The notes: generated by a model not told the origin, from the letters alone. DNA of 64,000 bases from Dolomedes plantarius (GCA_907164885.2 OU015490.1:225721554-225785553), one strand, 5' to 3'. Counted from the stretch's first letter, positions 10,971-22,396 are shown. Translations and numbers: made by a program.

Positions 10971-11848
10971 TTAGAGAATGTTTGTCCAGTGGCTCATGGA
11001 GGGGGGGGGGGTCCTGTGTCTTAGAGGATGAGGAGCACAACCACCACCCTGTAATGTTTAAAAAATAGCAGTTTAAGTGTAAGCAGTTAAGTAAGCATGT
11101 TTAAGTAGCAGTTTAAGTATTTACATATAAAAGTTTATTATACGTAAATTGTATTTATTTTCTTACATAAGTTTATTTTTTAAGTAAAGAACTACGAAAA
11201 GTTCGATAATTTTCGCGCTATTAGGCTGTAGATAAATGTTTATAAAACGGAAATAGGTGATTTTTTGCAAATTTGAATGAAAGGTGTTTTTGGCTGTATA
11301 AGATAGGTTGGCTAATACCCCCTCTTCCTTACTTATACTTCTGTCCAGGACTTGTTACAACTCGAGATGAAAACGATTTTTTTCTAACTTAAGAAAACAA
11401 CACGATACTATCCAACACTCTATTAGCCGGGATATTTGAAGCTGAAGCATTTTTGTCACAATCTTAGGTATACAATAATGGATTTCAAAAGGGAAAAGTT
11501 CTTCTAGGAAGTATTTTTCATTGTTCGTGGGTCCTATAATGACAAAATTTCTTCTTGAAACATCCTTTAACAAAATGCGAGAGTGGAGAGTTTGAGCACA
11601 CTTGTGTTTACAGTTCTCTTGAATGTGAATACCAGGAGTTATTTGTCTCATTTTTTTCAGAAATATCGATCATCTAAAAACCGCAGATTTTCTCAAATCA
11701 ATGGAATTTAATCATAGGTCTCTTCATCAGAAGACGTTGTAAGCGCTCGTTGTAGCATTCTGATTTTACTGATATAAACTTTTCTCAATAGGATTCGTTC
11801 GTTATAGCACACACGCTTGTATTGGAATATTTTCAAAATTTAAAACAA

Positions 11849-12175
11849 TCATCGATTTAGTTTGCCGAAAATTTGAGACTCTTTTTTCAAAATTGCCCTA
11901 AGCGCTTCCGTACCGTCACCAGTATATTTTCTACAAATTGTTTTGAATTCCGCTCCTATAAATGAATTATTCACATCCCAGGTATCACAGACATTAGTGA
12001 TGGGAGAAGCATCCGCGATTAATTGCTCTCTACTTTTAAATTTGATCTGTTTTTGTGGAGCAATCCTAACACCGTTAGAATCAAATAATTGTAAGTAAAG
12101 AGATAGGATAGAGATAGTAAGATCCTCGAATTTCTGTGACCAGTGAGAGATAACGAGAAATTTTAGAAAATGAAG
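11849..12175 (-). CDS. Unidentified 108-codon open frame; candidate exon
   Basis: On the minus strand a single frame is open from 12175 to a TGA at 11851-11849. It lacks an ATG, so it would have to be an exon or fragment. Just upstream on the same strand the text 'tgtgtttgtgtttttag' looks like a polypyrimidine tract with a 3' splice acceptor ending at 12176. The product includes FDSNGVRIAPQKQIKF, ADASPITNVCDTWDVNN and KYTGDGTEALRAILKK, which is compositionally ordinary for a folded protein and unlike the low-complexity shadows around it. I do not recognise the family. It lies 110 bp left of a transposon relic on the same strand but is not part of that transposase. It could be the last exon of a host gene or a piece of an unrecognised mobile element. 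Confidence 0.4.
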   Translation of the reverse strand, partial: LHFLKFLVISHWSQKFEDLTISILSLYLQLFDSNGVRIAPQKQIKFKSREQLIADASPITNVCDTWDVNNSFIGAEFKTICRKYTGDGTEALRAILKKESQIFGKLNR

Positions 12176-12228
12176 CTAAAAACACAAACACATATTATTG
12201 ACAGTAGACTATGTATCCATAGTTTGCG

Positions 12229-12229
<1 letters not shown>

Positions 12230-12260
<31 letters not shown>

Positions 12261-12272
12261 TATATATATATA
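12230..12272. repeat. (TA)n microsatellite
   Basis: Interrupted TA repeat directly left of the transposon at 12283; another TA run at 13572-13604 lies at its right edge. Confidence 0.9.
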
Positions 12273-12282
12273 CACAGAAGGT

Positions 12283-13572
12283 CTTTCGCACTTTATGGAA
12301 ATGATTTTGATAGTTGAGTTTTATGTTCAAATGCCATAATTTTTGCGGTGATTTTCTTCTATCTGATAGCCATGGCTCTTGATAATAGCTCTAGCTCGAA
12401 TTTTTCATGAAAGTAAACTTTTTCTTAGTACTGTCAAGTCAATTTTACCCCATTCCTCTTGGACTGTTTTCCAAAGTCCGTTCAGTGATCTTGGATGCCA
12501 TTTTCCTAAGGCTCGTTTTAATAAACCTAAAGTGCAGAAGTTCATAGGAGAAGCGTCAGATGATTTTAGAGGTATTTTATTAAATGGGATACACTTTATT
12601 CCTGTTTATGATTATTTCTTTGCTAGATAAGCGGCAATTGATTTATACGTGTGACTAGAGGCTTTGTCGATATGAAGCTCAACTCTATCAATGTCTTTTC
12701 CATATAAGGCTGAAATTTTTTCTTCAAAAATTGGTTCTAAAATATTCTGATGATAGTTGAGTGAATTAATTTAGGGTTTACTTGAGACTTTTTTGATTTT
12801 TAATTTGCCGTTGTAACAAAATCCTGCAACTATCATGTATTCCTTTGGGAAATTTTCTATAAACTTACGAAGCCATTTCGTACTGTCATTCCCGTCAGTT
12901 GAGCAATAGAAAATTGATCTTTTTTTATTACAGTCACTTAAACACACCTATGCCCCATCGAGTGTTACCACAAATTTCTATTTTTCAGCAGCTAGGTGTT
13001 TTTCATATAGCTTTCTATAATTTGTTTTTCTTTCGTGAATATGCTATAGAAAAAGCATATGAACTTTAGGTTTAAACATCTTTTTTAACTACAAATCTTT
13101 ATGAATGATTTTACTTACAGTGCCAGAAGACATTCCTAGTTTCAAAGCAATGGATCTTTGAGTCGGCGAATTTTCTTTTAGGATCAGAGACTTCACTTTC
13201 TTGATATTTACCTGCGTTCGAACAGTCTTAGGATGAGGTTTCAAGGTAATATTTTCAATTTTACTTTCAGTTAGACGGTTTTTACCTCTTAAATTTAATA
13301 TGTTATAAATACCTTTTTCTGAAATGCCATAACCGCGATTTTTACACCGCTTTATACTTTTGTTGATCCAATACTTCTCATCGGAAAGTGCAGTTACGTA
13401 ACCTCCGAGCCATCTATCAATTTTAGGAGCAATTTTCAATATAAATCTTTTATTTTGGAGTCCAATCAAAAGAAAACAGTAGCAGACGATTTTTCCAAAG
13501 TTGCCAAATTTTTTATCTCATAATGGAAAGACAAAAATAAATTACAAAATCGTTTCCATAAAGTGCAAATGA
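12283..13572 (-). mobile_element. Tc1/mariner-type element with a DDD triad, degraded
   Basis: Inverted terminal segments 'tttcgcactttatggaaatg' (left) and 'cgtttccataaagtgcaaat' (right) enclose about 1.29 kb, a normal length for Tc1/mariner. Both ends abut (TA)n tracts, so the TA duplication cannot be placed to the base. The minus-strand interior holds a transposase with several stops and frameshifts. Confidence 0.8.
12330..13469 (-). pseudogene. Tc1/mariner transposase relic, DD-36-D spacing
   Basis: The upstream 126 codons (13469-13089) are open and include a helix-turn-helix-like segment: SPTQRSIALKLGMSSGTVSK. Further down, in other frames and across stops, are three acidic blocks: VVTLDGA with a following CLSDCN, then VELHIDKASSHTYKSIAAYL, then SSDASPMNFC followed by LLKRALGKWHPRSLNGLWKT. 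Between the second and third aspartates I count 36 residues, with two stop codons between them. An aspartate rather than glutamate at the third position points to a mariner- or maT-like branch. The gene is dead. The original start is not visible. Confidence 0.75.
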
Positions 13573-13885
13573 TATATATATATATATACCTTATATATAT
13601 ATTATAATGATTAAAAAATTAAGACACACTTAATAGAAGTTATGCTTGCCATACCCAGAGCATGGGAACGTATTTCTAGAAATTGAATCTTGTAGCAATC
13701 ATTGATTTAACTTTCCATTTTATATATAAAATGAGATGTAGATGGTGATTCCATACTCTGACGTCAATGGCTTCAATTACGCTTTATAATGAGAATTTCC
13801 AGTTTTATAGAAATCCTGTCTTGTAGAAATCATTAATTTTCCTCTCATACATGAAATGAAATAAATGGAAATTACATACACTGAA

Positions 13886-13931
13886 TCAATATTGAAGACA
13901 CTGGCGGCAGAGCCAGTGTCTTCAATATTGA
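13886..13931. repeat. Perfect 20-bp hairpin
   Basis: Arms 13886-13905 and 13912-13931 are exact reverse complements ('tcaatattgaagacactggc') separated by a 6-base loop 'ggcaga'. Nothing else marks it as a known RNA gene. Confidence 0.85.
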
Positions 13932-14373
13932 CGTTGAGAATTTCAATGAAACATGCGTTCTATCGCTCCAAGATTTTGATGCATTTATCAAACATGTAAA
14001 AGTTTTCGGTTATTAGAACAAATATTTCACTGTAGATAGTTTATTTTTACATAATGACCTAGGTTGTTTTGAGTTTCTTAAATGTTTAATGTAGTAGATT
14101 GTCAGTTTCATAGAAATTCATTTTTCAGCCTTAAACATTTCATGAATTTCATACAACAATATCAAAAAAGTTAAATACCGCACGACCTCTGAGGTTGTTA
14201 AGAATTATTTTATTGTTTTACTATGCTAACCATTTTATTGTTTAGTACCGTTTCCTGTTGCCGTTTTCCAGAAATCTTTCAAATACTCTTTGTCTCGATA
14301 CGAGAAGATGTTAACAGTGAACTGCCAATCGGGATGTATGACGGATGAAGTTATTTATTCGGTTAGAGTTCAA

Positions 14374-14521
14374 GGGCCTCTTCACATAGAATCGGTCAAC
14401 GTTAGCGAAATTTTTTTAACCATTCATATACCAATCATATACAAATCATTGACCCATTTAACCAATCAGCACCTACGGAATCTTTAACGCTGACACTGGC
14501 GGATTCTAAGTGAACAGGCCC
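14374..14521. mobile_element. MITE of the GGGCCTGTTCACATAGAATC family, copy 2
   Basis: Ends 'gggcctcttcacatagaatc' and 'ggattctaagtgaacaggcc' plus one C are inverted repeats. The internal text 'accaatcagcacctacggaa' is shared with copy 3. Confidence 0.8.
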
Positions 14522-14525
14522 AAAA

Positions 14526-14653
14526 GAGCTGTTCACAATCAATCAGGAGTGTTAAAAAATTAACCAATAATATGCAAATCATATACCATTTAACCAATTA
14601 GCGCCAACGGAATCATTAACGCTGACGCTGACGGATGCCATATGAACATGCCT
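14526..14653. mobile_element. MITE of the GGGCCTGTTCACATAGAATC family, copy 3
   Basis: It begins a few bases after copy 2 in the same orientation. The left end 'gagctgttcacaatcaatca' is more degraded; the right end 'cggatgccatatgaacatgc' is recognisable. Internal text matches copy 2. Confidence 0.65.
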
Positions 14654-14873
14654 TAACATTGGTTTATCTATTAGATGCACCCATTATAATACGGTCAGAC
14701 GGTTTCGAAGTATGTATGGTCCAATGTCTTTAGGATCAGTGTCTCCTGCATTGGAAATAAAAGTATTGGAGAAGAAAAATAGGTGGACCAAACTGATTTC
14801 TGTTGAGCGGAGGTCCAATCGGTTTAAAGAGTTGACTACACAGAAAGAATTCCTTGGGTGCCCCTAAAGTGTC

Positions 14874-15124
14874 TTGAGGCGTTGACGTTTAAAAGAGGCT
14901 AAGTGCCAAAATTTCCGAAAAATATTTTTTCGCTGATACAAGGGTTTGTTTCAAGACTAATGGCGTTGAAAAGAAGGTAAGTGCCTAGCTAATTTGGTTT
15001 AGTTCTGAGCTAGGCACTTACCTTCTTTTCAACGCCATTAGCCCTGGAACAAACGATTGTATCAGTGGAAAAATACTTTTCGGAAATTTTGGCACTTATT
15101 CTCTTTTCAACGTCAACGTCTCAA
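14874..15124. mobile_element. Foldback element, family F1 copy 1
   Basis: About 250 bp in which the left arm (14874-14990) and right arm (about 15008-15124) are inverted copies around a short loop 'aatttggtttagttctg'. The tips are 'ttgaggcgttgacgtt' and 'aacgtcaacgtctcaa'. Each arm contains two direct copies of a motif near 'gttgaaaagaaggtaagtgc'. A second member lies at 40214-40468. No protein is encoded. Confidence 0.85.
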
Positions 15125-15756
15125 TTGGAGATGAAACAAGCTTTCAGGAAAAGGATTTGGATCAGATGTAGAACCTTCCTATTAGCAGACAGCCCGTAGA
15201 ATTTGAAATCCTTCCGTAACGTTTGGTTAATTATTGATGTAAAAGTCTGGGTATGGTTTAATTTATTTTTTTTTCTTTCCAGCTTGGTGTCATGTGATTT
15301 ATTTTATTGACCCATCTATTAGCTGGATGTTCTAGTGGAAAGTTGTGTTTAGGTTTAATATATTGAGTTATTGTTCTAATTTTTTTATCACGATCAAGCC
15401 AGTTTAAGGCCGAGAAACAGTTGACATCGCATGTCTACAGTTCCAAAGTAAACTTATGGGTAATTTTTCCTCTCAGTATTTTTCTAATAATCGAAAATGC
15501 CTATTTTTGAATTCTGCATTTAACATATAGAAATACACTTTTATGGAAGGTCAGGATTCATAAACTTAGAAAATTTTGATTTTTCAAATATTTTATTTAT
15601 TAATGGGAATTTTTTCTGCTCATTTTGCTTCCAAATGCGTTTTGAAGTTTCGACTAAAAGGCGTGTAATTACAAAAAAAAATAGTTACTCTCTGGCAGGG
15701 CGTAACTGTGTTTTAATGTGTAATTATAAGTTTGTAAAATTAGAACTATCAGAAAG
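15125..15756. other. AT-rich sequence, nothing recognised
   Basis: No open frame or repeat structure that can be supported. Confidence 0.4.
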
Positions 15757-16130
15757 GTCGAGGTGACCTTGGGATAAAGCGCGTGGTACTGAGGGTGTTC
15801 TTGGGGTACTTAGGCCTTGGGGTAATGAGGGTGCTCAGATCGAATCCCGGCGCAAGCCATTAAAATATCTCCGTGTCTAGGTCGGATATGTTGCACATTA
15901 AATCCGTGGACCCGAAATTCCCTCTATGTAGGTCAGAGAGGTTGGGAGAGGGTACGATTCCCCCCAGATTTTGCCCCTGGGGGGTACCCTGTCAAAATTG
16001 TGGTAGCACCTAGTCAAGGCGGATTCCGGCCCTTGTAGTGCTATTCAAACCGGAGCCGCACACTTCAGCCCGAAGCCTACATGGACCTGGGCTGGAATTA
16101 GTTCCAGCCAGGAGGCCATAAACAACAACT
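15757..16130 (+). mobile_element. Probable tRNA-derived SINE
   Basis: A GC-rich island in AT-rich surroundings. It contains 'agatcgaatcccggcgc', close to a tRNA B box (GGTTCGAATCC), about 60 bases after a weak A-box-like segment 'tgggataaagcgcgtgg'. A body of about 250 bp follows, ending 'ggccataaacaacaacta', a short AAC tail. These are the usual parts of a SINE transcribed by RNA polymerase III. The A box is poor, and no target duplication was established. Confidence 0.55.
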
Positions 16131-16544
16131 ATTAGAAGAACGTCAAAAAAATGTTTCACCCATTTTTCGTCTAAAAATATTTACGATTTTCTAGAAAATA
16201 TGGCATATATTTTTAAAGGTAAGTTCTATATTTTATAAAAAAATTGAAAAGTACAGTTTATTTGAAAATTACAAGGTAATTTTTATCTTTAACTAGTGTT
16301 TTCTAGCTTATTTAATCATTTATTTAACATTTGCTTAAATATTTTATATACTTTCTGGGATATAGTTACGCATTGCATCTCAGAATGTATATAAAATGTT
16401 TTGACAGATACTTTGCAGGTACACTATATGTGTTATACAGAATAACTTATGCTTCAAATTGAAGGATATTAGAAATTGTTTTTTGTATAAACTTTTTTTT
16501 AAGCATTTGCGTTTTTTAAAAATATCAAAACTAAGGTACTTATA
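16131..16544. other. AT-rich sequence, nothing recognised
   Basis: No gene or repeat recognised. Confidence 0.35.
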
Positions 16545-17185
16545 AGAATACTTAGGGGGGGGGGGGAGGTCGGGGACACATTGAAAAATTATATTTATTT
16601 GAGTTAAAATTTTGAATTTTTTCGTGATGGTTAACCATATAATTTGTAAACAATATCACATCATAAACTTATCATAAAGTTTTAAAAAAATTTAAAATTT
16701 AAAAAAAAAAAAAGTGCGGTAATTTAAAATCACTATAATTCAAAATATTATTTGTCGAATTTCAAAAGTTTTTCATTTAATTAAACAGAAATATATAAGT
16801 TTTAATTTTGACCCAACATTTTTAAAAATATTAATTTAAAAAAAATTAAAAATATTTAGAGTTAAAATTACAAAGTAAATTATGTAACTTATTTTTAAAA
16901 AATCATATTTTCAAAAGTAAATAATTTTTCAAATTTGCTGTATCAAAATTAAAGTAAAATAATTGAAAAATACATGTTCCAAGTTTGAAGCATTTATCTT
17001 GTACGGTTCTTGACTTATAGCAATTTAAAGACGAGGAATGGTGAAAAAATCCATCATGATGAAAAACGCATTTACTGGTATAAACACAGATAGGCTACTA
17101 TTAAAATGTTACCAAAAAATGATATCTCCTGTTCTAATTAAGATAGAAACATCATTTAAACGTCATTTTAAGCGGATAAGAACAA
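16545..17185 (+). repeat. Dispersed 0.65-kb AT-rich repeat, copy 1
   Basis: Direct counterpart of 56099-56790. Shared blocks include 'gtgatggttaaccat', 'agtgcggtaatttaaaatc', 'atttgtcgaatttcaaa', 'aatcatattttcaaaagtaa' and 'atatctcctgttctaat'. It starts with a run of 13-14 G at about 16554. No TIR, ORF or target duplication was found, so the class is unknown. Confidence 0.8.
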
Positions 17186-17406
17186 AAAAAAATTAATGTA
17201 ATAATTTGTTTTAAAAAATTTGAAGAATTTTGTGTCCTATTTTTTTTAAGCATTTGTGCTTTTTAAAAATATCAAAAGTAAGGTTAATTGAAGAATACTT
17301 AAACTGTTAAAATAATTTTCAATTTGGGTATAAGCTAAAGATACAGCAATTTTTCCTGGTTATCAGGTATATTTTTCTTCCATCAAGGGATTCTTTTCTT
17401 ACAATC

Positions 17407-17459
17407 CTGCGTGTAGCGAATACTAGTGAAATTTTAAATCTCGTATTCGCTACACGCAG
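17407..17459. repeat. 20-bp hairpin with one mismatch
   Basis: Arms 17407-17426 and 17440-17459 are inverted ('ctgcgtgtagcgaatac' core, 17 perfect pairs) with a 13-base AT loop. Confidence 0.85.
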
Positions 17460-17940
17460 TTTTCAGTAAATTCGTCATTTTTTTAAAAAAATAACATCAA
17501 AAGAAAATGAAAATGCATGGAGAATTTGGAAAACTTTTAGCATTTTTGAAACATTTTTTGATACACAAGTCTTATTCTTCCAGAAAATACTTATTTGGGA
17601 ATTCTAAGTGACTTAAATGTAGTAAAAAAAGAATATTAATCATAATCATGTGGTATGTAAAGTATTGAAAATTGAAAAGAAATCGAGATTGAACGTCCCT
17701 TGTCCCGTTTAAAATATCAAACAGAAGCAGTATCCGTTCTATCAGTTAAATGTTATTGATCTGCTCACTACAAATTAAAATAAAATTCTTATATTACGCA
17801 CTGCAAACTTGTGGAAAAAGCATAGCAGGTACTAACAACTGCCTAAAATCTATGATAAAAAAAATTCAGGTAGTTTCCTCTAACGAAACTACCTCGTGTT
17901 ATTAGCGTAGGGTTACTTATCGTTGCTTATCTCTTTCCTA

Positions 17941-18002
17941 TGTATCTATATACATATGTACGTATGTATATATATATATATAGATAGATAGATAGATAGA
18001 TA
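17941..18002. repeat. TA / GATA microsatellite
   Basis: A (TA)n run passes into (GATA)n at about 17983-18001. Confidence 0.9.
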
Positions 18003-18750
18003 TCAAAATTTTGACGCATTTTGGTACTTTTCTGTTTAACTATTTTCTGCTTGCCCAAGCGATACAGACTGGGTTTGGCACGCTGCCAAAATTATAACTC
18101 GCGCCGATGGATGGTTTTAGCCTCTGAAATTTTGCTTTACGAAGGACCGTTATGGAGGAATTTAATCCTACGTTAAAATATGAATGGCAGCTTGTTACGA
18201 GCTAAATAACATACTTCTTTATCATGCTGGGGAGCACTTGGTTCGATAGTCTCTACTTAAATTCAAAAATGCTTAAGGCTATCACACCTAATGTTCCCTG
18301 CGTTGAAGATTTTTATTAGTTAGTTCTAAACTAGTTGCCATACTTATTTTTCATTATGGATTTTAAGAAGCTGGGGGTTCTTAAACTCCTTACAGTTAAG
18401 TTTCAGACCATGAGCTTTTACTTTTTACCTATAATCAGCTGAAAAGTTTAGATATCGATCCGTTCATTATATTCACTTCGCGAGCTAGCTATTCCACAGA
18501 ATGAATATTAATGACTTCTTTTTGGTTTCAGGAGGGAATAAGGATATGGAAGAACATATTTTCTTTAAAAGTTTCTAGCACTGAGATAATTATTGAAAAG
18601 TCTTACGTATAGCCTACGAGATGTCTAACACCGAAAAGAGAAAAATCTTTGCCAAAAGCAAGTCGGATGTTTTATTCAGAGTATTTACCGTGTAATGAGT
18701 ACATTTTTGTACATTTTGTCTTTACATTTTTGTCCAGTACTTACAGATAA
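18003..18750. other. No supported gene
   Basis: Ordinary AT-rich sequence; no family recognised on either strand. Confidence 0.35.
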
Positions 18751-19192
<442 letters not shown>

Positions 19193-20129
19193 GGATATTG
19201 CATTCAGACTGATAAAACATTTACTATAATTTTTACAGGTATTTTTAAAACAGAACCGTTACAGAGCTGGTGGAGTATTCATAACGATCGATTTATAACA
19301 AAAACTTTGTACACGCTTGTCTATTTTGATTTTGGATCCCGTATGCCTCCATAAAAATATTAAAGTATGAAGCAGTTGTTATTCCAGAGACGTTCTTTCA
19401 TACGTGAGAACCTAACCGGTACTTCGTCAACGAGAATATGGTAGCTTGTAAATCCACGAGCTATGTATGGCCTCTCCCCCGTCATTTCTCCGGTTGCTCG
19501 TCACTTAGAACGAGAAAGAAGTCGGAACCTCCTCAAGATGGTTTCTTGTGAGTCATCTAGTCAATTGCCATGACACTTTTTGCTGATGAGGTGTTACTGA
19601 ACACATCTGAACATTAAAAAAAAGTTTTATAAAGCTAATGAACTCTTCATGATAATTTGTATCCCGTTGTTGTTATTGTTTATGCCCCCTGTCCAGAAAA
19701 TCTGCATCCCATGACAACTATAATATGAGAAAGGTAAAATACAGATGTTTTAACCCGTCATTGGTATCGTTATGAGCATTTATCTCACGCTTGTCGTATA
19801 AATTGCACCCCTTATTTGAAAGTGACCCTGGGGACACCATCCCCTGTCTAGCTGACTTTTAGAATCTCCTCAACAATCTGTTATCAGTTCCGATAAGAAT
19901 AAGGGCGTGTTTGACCTTCTAACAGCCTGCTATTTCCTTAGGTGTCTTTTGTGTGAGCATTTCTCTCATCGCGCGACCACTGGCGTTTGCATCACGTGAG
20001 AGCGTTTCTCACCAAGAGATCACCAGCGTTTGTATTATTTTTATAGATGATGTGAGTACGTTTATTGCCTAATTAGATTTTCAAATTTTGTTTGTTAGCA
20101 GCGCATTTTGATCAGTGTTATTCTTTACT

Positions 20130-20205
20130 TTTGAGAAAATATTACTTTTGAGAACTTTACTTTTGAGAAAATATTACTTTTGAGAACTTTACTTTTGAGA
20201 AGCAG
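20130..20205 (+). repeat. Short tandem repeat in the piggyBac element
   Basis: A unit containing 'acttttgagaaaatatt' and 'acttttgagaacttt' is repeated about two and a half times, placed where the transposase coding part begins after the deletion. Confidence 0.8.
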
Positions 20206-20807
20206 TGTGTTTGCGTTTTCGTCAACTGACACTTTAGTGTCTTATATTCCAAAGAAAGGGAAGAATGTTCTTCTTTATTCCTCTTTGCACAGTGATAAAA
20301 AAATAGATGAAGATTCTGGCATCCTGTCTAAACCAGAGATTATTACTTTTTATAATCTCACTAAGGGTGGTGTCGACGTAGTCGACGAATTCAAAGGTGA
20401 GTACTCTGTATCGAGAATAAGTCGCAGATGGCCATTGACATTATATTTTCGATCATGAACATTGGTGGTATGAACAGAAAAATTATATATACTGCAAATA
20501 CAAACAATACGATGGCTAGACGAGCCTTCTTGAAGGAATTAGCATTGGAACTCATGAAACTTCACCTGGTGACCCGTTATTCAGTTCCAAACTTGTCACC
20601 GCATTGCGAAGTGCAATTAGCCCAATAACAGGACTTAAAGGCTCCTCAAGAATCAAACGAAATGTTGAAACCGCCGGATTTTGTGCATTCTGTCCTCGAA
20701 GAAAAAATAGGAAGTCAAAAAAGGGTCGTGTTACCTGTGCGCGACCTATTTGCACCGAACATTCAACTTACGTTTGCCCCGAATGCTGTGTTAATAAATA
20801 CTTCTAG
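20205..20807 (+). pseudogene. piggyBac-type transposase, C-terminal part
   Basis: Across two or three frames the plus strand gives KPEIITFYNLTKGGVDVVDE, then YSVSRISRRWPLTLYFRS, then MNIGGMNRKI, RRAFLKELALELMKLHL and finally a cysteine-rich end with FCAFCPRRKNRKSKKGR and CVNKYF before the stop at 20805-20807. The GGVDxVD block carries the last conserved aspartate of piggyBac (DDE_Tnp_1_7) transposases, and the end is the zinc-binding domain. At least two frameshifts are needed, near 20430 and 20600. The first catalytic aspartates are missing. The family assignment is strong; function is lost. Confidence 0.85.
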
Positions 20808-21424
20808 TATAATATTTTATTTACCAGGTCCATGTCGTCTAATTTATAAGACTTGCAGTTGACGTTCTAATAAAGTATAAATAATATGCTTTTTATAAAT
20901 TTGATTCATAAAGTACGTATGATTTTTTTTATTTCACTTTCGCTATTAATTTTCCTGAATAATAGCTGTAAAATAATTATTTTAATTGTAATTTCCTTGT
21001 TCGTGATTGCTAAATATTAATGTAATTCCTTGAAATGAAACAATTTTGAAGTGTTATTGTTTTGTAGACAACTTAAAACAGCGGAAATGTGTAGTGTGAG
21101 AAAAACTCTCACGCGCGACCACTGGCGTTACTCAAATTGGTGCGACCAACGACGGGTTAAACTTAATTTGGGTTATATTACAGCATAATTTTAAAGACCA
21201 ATATTTTGCGCTCACACGTATGTATTAGGTTATTGTACCGGTATTTAATCCTGCACTGGTCGCTTGATGTCTCACAGACGTCAATAGCACTTTGTTTACA
21301 TTTTGCGTATTGGTGGTAGGGATGGGATATCGAAAGCAAAATATCAATATGAATATCGATAATAATATCGGCTATTAATATCGATATCAATAATATATCG
21401 GCACAAACATATCGATATTTAAAA

Positions 21425-21530
21425 AGATCGACGATATTTCAAAATATTAGCTATATTTCAAAATATTGACTATATTTCAAAATATAAACGATATTTCGAA
21501 ATATAAACTATATTTCAAAATATCGATAAC
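21425..21530. repeat. Subterminal tandem repeats, about 20-bp unit
   Basis: Five to six copies of a unit near 'ctatatttcaaaatattga'. Subterminal arrays of this kind are common in hAT elements, where transposase binding sites are repeated. Confidence 0.75.
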
Positions 21531-21898
21531 ACATTTTCCTTTCAATATGCAGTCAATCGTATTCGGAGGAATGATTGTACGGTAAAATAATAGTACGATT
21601 AAAAAAATGATCGTATTTTTTTTAATAATGAAATAACATTTTAATGAATAATATTTTATCAAATTAAAAGTTTCTATATAGAGAAAGAAATAAACGCTAG
21701 TTTGGGCGAAGCAATGGCAACACTGAGTGTATGTAAACAAATTGGAATGAAATATTGGAGATAACCGGTTTCCTCAATTTTATTGTTAGTATTCTTTCTT
21801 TTATTCTTTTCATTGTAGTAAAATTCTGCAGTTGTGTTTTAGCGTGTTTTTCATAAATTTCAGTTTGTTTTTCAATAATTAATAAAATAAGTTCATTA

Positions 21899-21960
21899 AT
21901 GCCTCCACAATCGAAAGGGTGGAGTAATTTCTCTCGTATAGATGAGAAAAATGTAAAATG
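21899..21960 (+). pseudogene. BED-type zinc finger start of a hAT transposase
   Basis: ATG at 21899 opens MPPQSKGWSNFSRIDEKNVK followed by CKT, which resembles the first part of a BED finger (aromatic pair W and F, then K-C). The frame is lost soon afterwards; the second cysteine and the histidines are not found. It is only a truncated N-terminus. Confidence 0.55.
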
Positions 21961-22396
21961 CAAAACGTTTATTCATTTTTTCTTCTTTCTAGAATTCTTT
22001 TTATATATTGAGCAATTTTTGATTTTTTTCACACAATTTTTTTATTGCTTATATTAAAAATTACTTTGTATATATTAGAAATTATTTTTATCAATCATTT
22101 ATTTTTTCTCTTTCATTTTGAGATTTTTCAACCCAAATTTTTATAAATTATAATTACTTCAAATAAATTCTTTTGATAATATGTAATCGATAATATCGGG
22201 AATATAATATAGATATTTCAATATTATTAGAAATCAAATATCGATATTATAATATCTAATATCGAAGAAAAAATATCGATATTTCGATAATATCGATATC
22301 AATATCCCATCCCTAATTGGTGGTTGTTCTGCAGATGTCCAGCAGATGTCAGTACCTTAGAAGTGTTTATGTTTGAGTCATAACTCTGTGTTTGCT

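Larger units (their letters stand above)
19750..21160 (+). mobile_element. Degraded piggyBac-type transposon with TTAA ends
   Basis: TTAA at 19750-19753 is followed by 'cccgtcattggt', and 'accaacgacggg' precedes TTAA at 21157-21160. Between them lies about 1.4 kb carrying the carboxy half of a transposase on the plus strand. Subterminal text 'gcgaccactggcgtt' occurs near both ends (19974 and 21116), as expected of internal repeats. The N-terminal and catalytic part is deleted. Confidence 0.9.
21309..22323 (+). mobile_element. hAT-type element with perfect 8-bp target duplication
   Basis: The element 21317-22315 (999 bp) has ends 'tagggatgggatatcgaa' and 'gatatcaatatcccatcccta'-like inverted text, flanked on both sides by 'attggtgg' (21309-21316 and 22316-22323). 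Both subterminal regions are rich in TATCGATA-like repeats. A short coding remnant with the start of a BED-type zinc finger lies at 21899-21960. Confidence 0.92.
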
